Assembly (NCBI GenBank): GCA_964625775.1
Contig: CAZVEH010000015.1
Location: 1-51,321 of the forward strand
Reading direction: 5' to 3'
DNA length: 51,321 nucleotides
Origin: GCA-2786165 sp964625775
Lineage (GTDB): Bacteria; Pseudomonadota; Gammaproteobacteria; Legionellales; Legionellaceae
How positions within the stretch are numbered: the stretch's first letter is position 1; every line of letters begins with the position of its first letter. Positions 1 through 7,403 of this stretch are shown here, piece after piece. The position numbers were made by a program, and so were the translations under genes. The notes beneath the pieces are model-generated. The model did not search any database and had not been told where the DNA came from. It worked only from the letters and a program-made list of their open reading frames with translations.

Positions 1-54
1 AGTACCACACGACAGGAGATCCCTCGCTGCGCTCGGGATGACGTGGGGAGTTAC
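1..54. repeat. Dispersed repeat, left copy (inverted relative to right end)
   Basis: These 54 bases are the exact reverse complement of 51171-51224. The core contains a palindrome-like stretch around CCCTCGCTGCGCTCGGG. The copy begins at the first base of the window, so its true left border is unknown. Short dispersed repeats of this type are common between genes of many intracellular bacteria. I see no gene in 1-110 apart from this repeat and the 3' flank of the first gene. Confidence 0.9.
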
Positions 55-110
55 GAATCGAGATAGATATCCGATGAGGGAAACATGAGCTTTTCACAGC
101 AAGTGTTGAG

Positions 111-1211
111 CTAAAACAATAGGCTTTTGGCTGGCTGCTGGGGCGGGGCGTCCAAATCTAGATCACTGGTTTCTGATTCTAATTTTTTCAGTATTCGCTT
201 GGGATCGCGCAGCATTCGTTGTTGATATATTGTCACCAACATATTCAAATCGCTCATGCCTCGTTGTAATGAATCCGCCGGAGGATTTGCAAATCCCCAG
301 GCACGATCTCCGTCTGCTTTATGTATAGCAATAGAAACGCCAAGGAGCGGATTTGGTTTTCTATCAATAAACCAGGATTCAGACTGATCAGTCAGTAGAT
401 TGTAAAATATGATGGTTTTTAATGCATCTTGTGTATCTAAAGAAGAGGTTGGGCAGAAACTTAATTTAGAACAAAAAAGTTGAGCAATCCAGAGTGGAAC
501 CTTTCCTAGCTCTCCACCTAAAGTAAGCCACAACGGTTTAAGTAGATCCCACGCGCTCGTTTGACAGTTTTTTGCTTGAATTAATCGAAGTGCTGCAACA
601 TCGTACTCATAAGCTGCTTTAATAACAGGTTTCATCGGAAAATGATGTGACTTTGTGGTTAACTCATCGTTTAGTACAAAGTCCAAGCCTTGCTTTTTAA
701 TATGATTGTATTCTAACTCAAGCTTCTTTTCCGTGGCTTTATCGATGAATTCATCTAACAGCGTAAGCAACTCTGTATCACCGGCCCAATAGAGATATCC
801 ATATGCAGATCGTTCAGCAAAAAATCGGCCTGCGGCATCTATCATAGGTCCTTGATGGGATATCAAATAAGAGGCTAATTCTCGATGGTGTTGTAAAAAA
901 GTCTTTATTTTATTGTGATTGTTCTCACCTTCCACGGAGACTAAATACCGTAATCTATAACTTAAATAACATCGCCGTTCGAGAAGATAAGCGGCAGAGT
1001 TAGGTATGTCTTGAAATAGTTTTTGTTGGGCGCTACTTAAGATATGCTTGTCTTTCACAACAAGAAATTCAAATATTACATCTAATATTTGAATGGTGAA
1101 ATAATTATTACAGCTTACTTCAGTTTGGTCGCGTAAATTTCTTTTTATTAATATTGTTCCAATTAATACATATAACGTTAGGTTTTGTTTACGCTCGACT
1201 GCATCTTGCAT
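111..1211 (-). CDS. Hypothetical protein, candidate effector-type (366 aa)
   Basis: I do not recognise a characterised family. The protein is soluble, with no signal peptide and no clear membrane segment, and looks mostly helical. Residues about 115-155 (AAGRFFAERSAYGYLYWAGD) resemble an Aromatic-Tyr-Trp pattern that I associate with large uncharacterised Legionella proteins, many of them Dot/Icm effector candidates; this is memory-based and not verified. The tail is acidic and then Pro/Gln-rich (about residues 345-366), ending in hydrophobic residues, a layout compatible with a C-terminal secretion signal. It starts at an ATG and is transcribed divergently from the deaminase-like gene at 1395. 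Function unknown. Confidence 0.75.
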   Translation of the reverse strand: MQDAVERKQNLTLYVLIGTILIKRNLRDQTEVSCNNYFTIQILDVIFEFLVVKDKHILSSAQQKLFQDIPNSAAYLLERRCYLSYRLRYLVSVEGENNHNKIKTFLQHHRELASYLISHQGPMIDAAGRFFAERSAYGYLYWAGDTELLTLLDEFIDKATEKKLELEYNHIKKQGLDFVLNDELTTKSHHFPMKPVIKAAYEYDVAALRLIQAKNCQTSAWDLLKPLWLTLGGELGKVPLWIAQLFCSKLSFCPTSSLDTQDALKTIIFYNLLTDQSESWFIDRKPNPLLGVSIAIHKADGDRAWGFANPPADSLQRGMSDLNMLVTIYQQRMLRDPKRILKKLESETSDLDLDAPPQQPAKSLLF

Positions 1212-1335
1212 GTATACACCTTGGCATCGTTGCTCTGGAGTTAAAAACTCTTGTATTTTATTAGCACATAGAAGCCATTATATAGTAATGTTTTATTCAT
1301 TTCACTATAAATTATTCAACAAAAGATGATATTTT

Positions 1336-1364
1336 TTGACTTTTGTGATCTAAAATGTTATCGT
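1336..1364 (+). promoter_or_regulatory. Sigma-70-like promoter of the deaminase-like gene
   Basis: TTGACT at 1336-1341 and TATCGT at 1359-1364 are separated by 17 bases, matching 5/6 and 4/6 consensus positions. The predicted transcript start is about 30 bases before the ATG at 1395. It lies in the AT-rich divergent spacer between two accessory genes. Found by eye only. Confidence 0.5.
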
Positions 1365-1394
1365 ATGAGAAATAGATGATCACCGAAGTGCTTT

Positions 1395-2729
1395 ATGTAC
1401 CGTAAACGAGAACGATCGCCTGAAAAATCACCATCCCATAAGATGCCTGGAATAAACTTGGGTTTTTTTTCTGATGGGCCAAATACCGAAGAGGGCAGAA
1501 GACAGCGAAGGTTTGATAGTTTATCAAGACTTCTTAGTTTAAGCAGCCAACGTTCTGCTTGTACCGCTGTGACTATATTTGAGGGTGAACTTATTATCGC
1601 TTTAAATTGTGCTGATGGAAAACTCCCTTCAGATATTGCGCGATTTGCTCACCAAAAACTAGTGGTTTTACGTTCCATACTAAAAAACCCAAAAAGGTCG
1701 GTAGATAAATTACCTGAAAATTTGTTGGATGCACAAACATACTTTTCGTCAGACATACAGGAATTAAAAGATTCTGGAGGATTATTTCAAGGCGGTGTTG
1801 AGACTATTGCTCAGGCATTATATAAATTAATAAAATCTATCTCTGGTAGAGATGATCCAAGTTTAGACACTGATGCTTTTAGTCCTGATGAAATAAATGT
1901 TTTATTGAATTCAACTGCATGTAAAATATTGGTACCTGTAGAACTGGATTCAATCCTGTCGTCCGATATGGAGTTCAGTTATGAAACGGCGTCTTCTCCC
2001 ACAGATAGCTCTTTAACGTCTGTGATGGACAACTCGTTCTCAACAGCTTCGATGAAGAGTCCAGTAGCCCGTTCCTCTTCATTCAAGTTCGATTCTTTAG
2101 ATTCATCCTGTGCTACATCTAGAAACAGTTCTGGTGTTAAGGCTAATTCATCTATGACGGGTGGTTCAACCAATAGCAGTGGGTTTTCGCAATTCTGGGA
2201 TGAGATTGATGATTCTTCAAACGATGTATCAGCTTCCGACTTCTTGAGCAGTTCATTCAATGCATCTTGTGCATTTGAAAATAAAAGTAATGGTAGTAGT
2301 AGTTCGAATATCGATGAAAATACGATGTATTATGCGATGAATATTTATAATATTGTGAATAAAGAGGAAAAGCTTTCTCAACAGCAGGAGTTTCCCGAGT
2401 CGATATACAAAAAAGAGAATAAACCACAAAATGTCGCCGCATTTCATGCCGAGCAAATGATCGCGCTCTATCTTAAAAATGTGAAAAAAATAGATCTCAA
2501 TGATAGTAGCGCACCTCCTATAGCTTTTGGCATCAGTAAGCTGTGTTGCGCTGCATGTCGTATTTTATATCAGTTTGAACGCATCAAACTTCGAGGGACA
2601 AGTAATAACTATTTTAGAGGTGTGCCAAATATTGTTTCATCTTCAGACTCAACTGAAGACCCATCTGAATTCAGCACCCCGGTAAAAGAAAAACGTACGT
2701 CAACCGCAATGGCTAGTCCTTGGAGCTAG
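1395..2729 (+). CDS. Ser-rich protein with C-terminal cytidine-deaminase-like (OTT_1508-type) zinc motifs
   Basis: The 444-residue protein shows the two zinc-site motifs of the deaminase superfamily. H351-A-E353 lies in FHAEQMIALYL, and C385-A-A-C388 in GISKLCCAACRIL, 32 residues later. The glycine-[VI]-SK-x-x-C form of the second motif is what I recall for the OTT_1508-like deaminases described from Orientia and fungi. An N-terminal stretch near residues 52-72 (ACTAVTIFEGELIIALN) could be the first strand pair of the fold. The two halves are separated by a Ser/Thr-rich, probably disordered insertion (about residues 195-310). In such enzymes the histidine and two cysteines hold zinc and the glutamate acts in catalysis. 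Substrate unknown: possibly nucleic acid, as proposed for related toxins. No SD is obvious; the start is the first in-frame ATG after a plausible promoter. Confidence 0.75.
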   Translation: MYRKRERSPEKSPSHKMPGINLGFFSDGPNTEEGRRQRRFDSLSRLLSLSSQRSACTAVTIFEGELIIALNCADGKLPSDIARFAHQKLVVLRSILKNPKRSVDKLPENLLDAQTYFSSDIQELKDSGGLFQGGVETIAQALYKLIKSISGRDDPSLDTDAFSPDEINVLLNSTACKILVPVELDSILSSDMEFSYETASSPTDSSLTSVMDNSFSTASMKSPVARSSSFKFDSLDSSCATSRNSSGVKANSSMTGGSTNSSGFSQFWDEIDDSSNDVSASDFLSSSFNASCAFENKSNGSSSSNIDENTMYYAMNIYNIVNKEEKLSQQQEFPESIYKKENKPQNVAAFHAEQMIALYLKNVKKIDLNDSSAPPIAFGISKLCCAACRILYQFERIKLRGTSNNYFRGVPNIVSSSDSTEDPSEFSTPVKEKRTSTAMASPWS

Positions 2730-2746
2730 TATGGAGGTTAGACTTT

Positions 2747-2772
2747 TTTACACAAGAGCTATATGTGTAAAA
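2747..2772. terminator. Bidirectional hairpin between convergent genes
   Basis: TTTTACACA at 2747-2755 and TGTGTAAAA at 2764-2772 form a 9-base-pair stem with an 8-base loop. T residues precede it on the plus strand and A residues end it, so U-runs follow the stem in either direction. It lies between the ends of two convergent genes (2729 and 2800). Confidence 0.6.
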
Positions 2773-2799
2773 TATCAAAATGAGAGCTTTCAAAAGTGA

Positions 2800-3837
2800 T
2801 TATGGTTGTGGGCCACTTTCCCCTTCGCCCTCATTTTCTCGTTTTCTTTTTTTACTTTTCTTGGGTGAAGTGTCTGGCGGTTGGCTGATCAGGGGCGCGT
2901 AAGGTGCGCTGATTTTTTTATTCACAGGTGGTAATTCGATGTTTTTCCGCACAGCAGCTGTTTCTTGGGTTGCTAGACGTTCGGTGATCACTGCCGTGCT
3001 TTCATGTTGATGGGTGTCAAGCAACTGATCTGAGCGTGTGAGTGCGTCTTGAATGTTATTCAATTGAGCGCGTTGTTTTTGAAAGGTAAACGCAAATTGT
3101 AACCCAGTGCCGCCTAATGTCACCAATAACAAAGCTGATAGTGCAATTGCAGGGATCCCAATCGGAGGAAAAGCCAGTGCCATCAGCGCGACCAAACTGA
3201 TGACAAACATCAATCCATAGGTCCAATAAGAAGCGGTATTGATTTGTTTTTCAACTACAATCTGAGGATCAATATTGTGTTCTGGTAAGAAATCATCAAT
3301 ATTTTTGTAGGTTTGCTGCAAAGTTTGGATTTGTGCGTCATCTAATTCACGAGTACCCGGAGGATTTTCTTCTTCCCAGTACTCATTGTGTGCATGTCTA
3401 AAATCTATGGCGGCCAAGCCCGCATCGATAGCAGCATAAGCCAAGGCAACAATTCCTACAGGAGGGATTGCGATACCTATAAGCAAGGGTGCGGTCAGTA
3501 GCATCAGATCAAGGCTGGCTCTACGATGTTGCAGCCAATAAGCAAACAATGTTTTGGGCGGGTTTGTTAAGTATCCTGCGCGCTGGTCTATGAGTGCTTG
3601 CAACATTTTTTGTAGATTTTGATGTGCGGAGTTGGATGTGTCTAAATAGGGGCTGATTAAAAAGTCGATATTTCTTTGAGCGGTTTCAAGTAACTCTGTG
3701 TTATTGGCATAGAGAATGTGTATGAGCTCTTTCTCAATCAAGGCCGCTGTTTTCTGGTCAACAGGTACTTCTTTTATGAAACCCTCCCGAAATTCTAGAG
3801 CCAGGGTGAGTTCTATTTGCATGCTCTCTTGGCTCAT
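2800..3837 (-). CDS. Hypothetical membrane protein with basic C-terminal tail (345 aa)
   Basis: I do not recognise the family. Two hydrophobic hairpins are visible: about residues 112-150 (LMLLTAPLLIGIAIPPVGIV and following) and about 205-250 (YWTYGLMFVISLVALMALAF and following). Each contains a PP-x-GI turn, so the protein probably has four membrane helices with soluble ends. The last 20-25 residues hold a run of lysine and arginine (KKSKKRKRENEG) that resembles a nuclear localisation signal or a charged cytosolic tail. The ATG start has AGGAG about ten bases upstream. Twelve bases separate its start from the next gene upstream on the same strand (3850), so they are probably co-transcribed. 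A secreted membrane-targeted effector is possible but not shown. Confidence 0.75.
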   Translation of the reverse strand: MSQESMQIELTLALEFREGFIKEVPVDQKTAALIEKELIHILYANNTELLETAQRNIDFLISPYLDTSNSAHQNLQKMLQALIDQRAGYLTNPPKTLFAYWLQHRRASLDLMLLTAPLLIGIAIPPVGIVALAYAAIDAGLAAIDFRHAHNEYWEEENPPGTRELDDAQIQTLQQTYKNIDDFLPEHNIDPQIVVEKQINTASYWTYGLMFVISLVALMALAFPPIGIPAIALSALLLVTLGGTGLQFAFTFQKQRAQLNNIQDALTRSDQLLDTHQHESTAVITERLATQETAAVRKNIELPPVNKKISAPYAPLISQPPDTSPKKSKKRKRENEGEGESGPQP

Positions 3838-3849
3838 GATTCATATCTC

Positions 3850-4197
3850 CTAGTACAAAATATAATAAACCAATAGGGCTACGCCAGTCAGTGCGGCGAG
3901 GGGGTGTAGAACCAATAGTAATTTGGGAATGGCTTTTTTACGTAAATCAAAACTAAGCAGGGTGAATCCACCCAGAGCAGCTAACATCAAGACCACCACA
4001 CTGGCGATGGGTTTGGCGCCGGCATGCATCACGGTATAGGCGATCAAGCAACCCAGACCTAAAATAGCAACCAATCCATGTAAAAATACAGCAGGTTTGA
4101 AGCTGGGCCGGTCACAGGCCAATTGAATAAAAACGATGAGTCCAAAAAATACGGCTAAGAAAAAAAATCCCAGCGCTAGGTACATTAAGTTTTGCAT
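3850..4197 (-). CDS. Small four-helix membrane protein (115 aa)
   Basis: Four hydrophobic helices fill the protein: roughly residues 2-22, 36-56, 61-80 and 90-113. Histidines occur inside or at the ends of helix 2 (VFLHGL), the following loop (MHAG) and helix 4 (VLHPL). That leaves open a haem- or metal-binding membrane protein, but no family is recognised. I chose the ATG at 4197 because GGGAG lies eight bases upstream; an in-frame TTG 15 bases further up lacks this. The gene overlaps the 3' end of the AddA-like helicase gene by 13 bases, so it is likely translated from the same transcript. Confidence 0.7.
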   Translation of the reverse strand: MQNLMYLALGFFFLAVFFGLIVFIQLACDRPSFKPAVFLHGLVAILGLGCLIAYTVMHAGAKPIASVVVLMLAALGGFTLLSFDLRKKAIPKLLLVLHPLAALTGVALLVYYILY

Positions 4198-7100
4198 GTC
4201 ACGGGCTCCCAATCAATCCATTGAAGGTTTGTTAAATAATATAATCCACAACGAACCAGAAGTCTTGGGTTTTCTTGAAATATTTCTGCGTATTGATCCA
4301 GTTGTGTTTGATGGGCGGTCAATGTTTGCTGATCAGGTTTGCCCGTTTTAAAATCAATGATCCAGCGGGTATTATTGTCTACAAAGGTACGATCAATAAT
4401 GCGAGTACTCGTGCCCTGGTGGGTCAAAAGCTCGTATTCGTTGTGTTCTTGCTGATGGCATTGAGCGATCCATTGGCCTCGGGGATCATTCAAAAAGGCA
4501 TGAATCTGCGTTTGGATTTGAGTGAGTGCTGATGTGAATGCGTGATCGGCAAATCCCATGGTTTTGAGTTGGTCTTCTGCCAATTGCCAAGGAATATCAG
4601 TTCGTTCTTTGGGATGATACGTACAAATCCACTGCAACAGTTCATGGGTCACAATGCCTACCAGTCTTGGCATGGAAGGAAGCAGGGAGAGTGCTTTGTG
4701 TTGCGGTATAGTGCCCCCTGGCAGGTGCGAGGGATCTTGGTAATATGCTAATGGTAATCGCCATAAATCAGGCGTAGTTGGTGGATGGGTTTCAGCAAGC
4801 GATGTGCTTGTGTCTGTGGTTGTAAATACATGTTGTTGCAGCATGTGTCGAAAACTTTTTTGTCTGAGGGTGGTATGATGATCAAATAAATACAACCGTT
4901 GCTTGGCGCGAGTCACCGCTACATACAGTAAACGCTGTGACTCGTAGAATGATTTTTGCGCATCCAAACGGCCTAAATAATCATATAGCCGACATTTTTC
5001 TTCGGCAGCTGCTTTGATGGGGGATAGCAAGAATAAATCATCTTCCCCTTGTCTTGGTAATTTAAGCCATCTCATCAAGGTTTGGTCATTTTGAAACGGT
5101 TTGGCGCCTAAGCCAGGTAGAATAACGCCATCAAATTCTAACCCTTTGGATTTATGAATGGTCATAATTTGTAAACGTGCTGGTGTTACTTTTTTCGAGT
5201 ACAGTGCGTTGAATTGTTCATACAATAATTTTAAATCAGAAATTTGACCGTCTGCTTCAAACTGCTGAAGCAAGGACCAATATTGCTCTAGATCTTCTTG
5301 TTCTGCAGGGGTCAGGACGTGATCAAGATGCAATTGTTTTAAAATCTCCAAGAGAGACGTGACCAAGTCGTATTGATGGCGATGCAGTAATGCGTGGTGT
5401 AGCACAGCGTAGAGGTAGTGTGCCCGTATGCGTCCTTCTTCGCTTAATGTGTGGAGGTCTTGTGCCTGAGATAAAGCCACATAGATTGAGCTATGATGTT
5501 GTGCCAGGACCAGCAGATCTGCCAAGCTCAACCCGCACCAGGGGCTTCGTAGAAACGATAACCATGCAAGGCGATTGGCAGGCATCAAAAAAGCCTGTGT
5601 GAGTGACCATATGTCTCGCAAATGCGGGAGATGAGCAAGTAAATCAATGTCCACCCCTTGGAAAGGAATTTGGTGTTTGCGTAATAGGGCAATGATCGGG
5701 CGCAATTGAGCCCGTGATCGCACCAAAATGGCAAGCGAGGCATTGGGATGAGCGGCCAATTCGTCGGTGATGACTTTGAGTATGGCGCTGGCTTCGCTGG
5801 CAGGGTCTTCATACTGATATGCTTGAATATAACTCGCTGTATGTTCTGGTAGCAATGGTGTGGATGAATGAAATGATACAGCGCCACTTTCAATATCGTC
5901 TCTGTTTGGAAAAATAGTTTGAAAGTGTTGATTCACCCATTGTACCAAAGTTGTGGTAGAGCGAAAATTGGTACTCAAATGCAATGCGTGTAGCGGAATT
6001 GCGCCAATGCCTTGGGCTTGTGCGCGTAAAAACAAACCCACTTCGGCTGCTCGAAAGCGATAAATGGATTGCATGGGATCGCCAACAACGAACAGGGTTC
6101 GACCGTCCCCAGGTTCCCAACCTTGAATCAACTGGGTGATCAGCTCGAATTGTTGCAAAGAGGTATCTTGAAATTCGTCAATTAAAATATGCTGTATGCG
6201 ATGGTCCAGATATAGAGCCAAATCCGTGGGTGCTTCATCATCCCCTAATGCCAAGCGCGCTTGATGTGCAACGCCGGTAAAGTCAATGCATTCAGAGGCA
6301 TGGCATTGTAACTCTAGATGAGCGACCAATAGGGGTAAGATATGAAACAATGCTTGCAAAACAGCCCATTGATGGGGTGCAAACTCTGGTTTGGGCAAAT
6401 GGCTGACACTGATCAGCGTGGTCACAAAATCAGGTAATTCTAAGAGGGCAGCGCATAATGCCTTAGAGCGAGTTTTTAGCAGGGTATATATGTCATCGGA
6501 ACAAATACCGCGTTTCAAACCGATATGATGATCAAAGCCCTTACGTAAGGTTTGCGTAGAGGTTAATAATAGGGTTGCCAGAGCGGTTGCTCTTTCTGCA
6601 TTGAGGGCGTCAAAGTGTTGCCAGCTGTGCAGCGAGGAGTACTTCGGGTCATTGAATCCACAATGCTGCACCAGTAAAGAGACCAATGTGACCAACTCAT
6701 GTTGTAAGTCCTGGGGTAATGTTTGCCGAAAACGCAGTAATTCATGTTGTTCAATCCATGCCAAGGCTTGTTCAAATTGGGCTTTGCTTTGCGAACGTGC
6801 TATGAACATGGGCGTTAACCACTGATCACGCTGAGCGAGCACTTGTGCGAATAAAGCGATCAGCAAATCTTGGCGATTATCCAAATGGCTCAGTAAGAGC
6901 CGGAGATCGTCTTGGAGGCTCGCTTCATCGGTGGCCGAACGCACATAGGCACGGGCTGCTTCCCAATATAAAGCCTGGGGTTGTTCGGTGATGGTGGCAA
7001 AATGATTGCTATGTAAAGGAATGGCGCGGGTGATCATTTGACATAGGGCGTCAATGGTCATGATGCGTAGTCGATTGCTTTGTTGCAGCAAATGCCATCC

Positions 7101-7403
7101 CAAGGCTTGGTCACGCTCTAATGCTTGGCGTGCGTAGAGGTGAGTGGTGCGTTGATGCGCGGAAGTGGCTTCTACCCCTTCCGCGACTTGACGCATAGCC
7201 AAAAGGACTCGTTCACGCATTTCATTGGCTGCCTTACGCGTAAAGGTCAGGGCGATGATGTGTTCAGGTGCTTGAACTTGATGCAATAACCTTAAAAAAC
7301 GTTGGGTCAGTATTTCTGTTTTCCCTGAACCAGCAGGTGCTTGGACGATAAAAGAGTGTGCTGGATCAGTGGCTGTTTCACGCTCTCGCTGATCATGTAG
7401 CAT
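4185..7403 (-). CDS. AddA/RecB-like UvrD-family helicase-nuclease (1072 aa)
   Basis: A superfamily 1 helicase of the type that unwinds and trims double-strand DNA ends for recombination repair. Walker A is at residues 22-29 (APAGSGKT), followed by the Q-like and Ia motifs (IIALTFTRKAANEMRER). Walker B/DExx is HILIDEFQDTSLQQFELI, motif III is VVGDPMQSIYRFR, motif V MTIHKSKGLEFDGVILPGLG and motif VI LLYVAVTRAKQRLYLF. The C-terminal segment has a PD-(D/E)xK nuclease signature (DRTFVDNNTRWIIDFKTGK), as in AddA and RecB. An AddB or RecC partner is normally encoded next to such genes and is absent here: neighbours are lysC-lysA upstream (11-base overlap) and a small membrane protein downstream. The partner may lie elsewhere, or the protein may work alone. 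Confidence 0.9.
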   Translation of the reverse strand: MLHDQRERETATDPAHSFIVQAPAGSGKTEILTQRFLRLLHQVQAPEHIIALTFTRKAANEMRERVLLAMRQVAEGVEATSAHQRTTHLYARQALERDQALGWHLLQQSNRLRIMTIDALCQMITRAIPLHSNHFATITEQPQALYWEAARAYVRSATDEASLQDDLRLLLSHLDNRQDLLIALFAQVLAQRDQWLTPMFIARSQSKAQFEQALAWIEQHELLRFRQTLPQDLQHELVTLVSLLVQHCGFNDPKYSSLHSWQHFDALNAERATALATLLLTSTQTLRKGFDHHIGLKRGICSDDIYTLLKTRSKALCAALLELPDFVTTLISVSHLPKPEFAPHQWAVLQALFHILPLLVAHLELQCHASECIDFTGVAHQARLALGDDEAPTDLALYLDHRIQHILIDEFQDTSLQQFELITQLIQGWEPGDGRTLFVVGDPMQSIYRFRAAEVGLFLRAQAQGIGAIPLHALHLSTNFRSTTTLVQWVNQHFQTIFPNRDDIESGAVSFHSSTPLLPEHTASYIQAYQYEDPASEASAILKVITDELAAHPNASLAILVRSRAQLRPIIALLRKHQIPFQGVDIDLLAHLPHLRDIWSLTQAFLMPANRLAWLSFLRSPWCGLSLADLLVLAQHHSSIYVALSQAQDLHTLSEEGRIRAHYLYAVLHHALLHRHQYDLVTSLLEILKQLHLDHVLTPAEQEDLEQYWSLLQQFEADGQISDLKLLYEQFNALYSKKVTPARLQIMTIHKSKGLEFDGVILPGLGAKPFQNDQTLMRWLKLPRQGEDDLFLLSPIKAAAEEKCRLYDYLGRLDAQKSFYESQRLLYVAVTRAKQRLYLFDHHTTLRQKSFRHMLQQHVFTTTDTSTSLAETHPPTTPDLWRLPLAYYQDPSHLPGGTIPQHKALSLLPSMPRLVGIVTHELLQWICTYHPKERTDIPWQLAEDQLKTMGFADHAFTSALTQIQTQIHAFLNDPRGQWIAQCHQQEHNEYELLTHQGTSTRIIDRTFVDNNTRWIIDFKTGKPDQQTLTAHQTQLDQYAEIFQENPRLLVRCGLYYLTNLQWIDWEPVTCKT

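Noticed and set aside
1979..2260. 93-codon acidic open frame opposite the deaminase-like gene
   Set aside because: Lies within the Ser-rich region on the opposite strand; Ser codons read in reverse give Glu/Arg/Asp-rich peptides.
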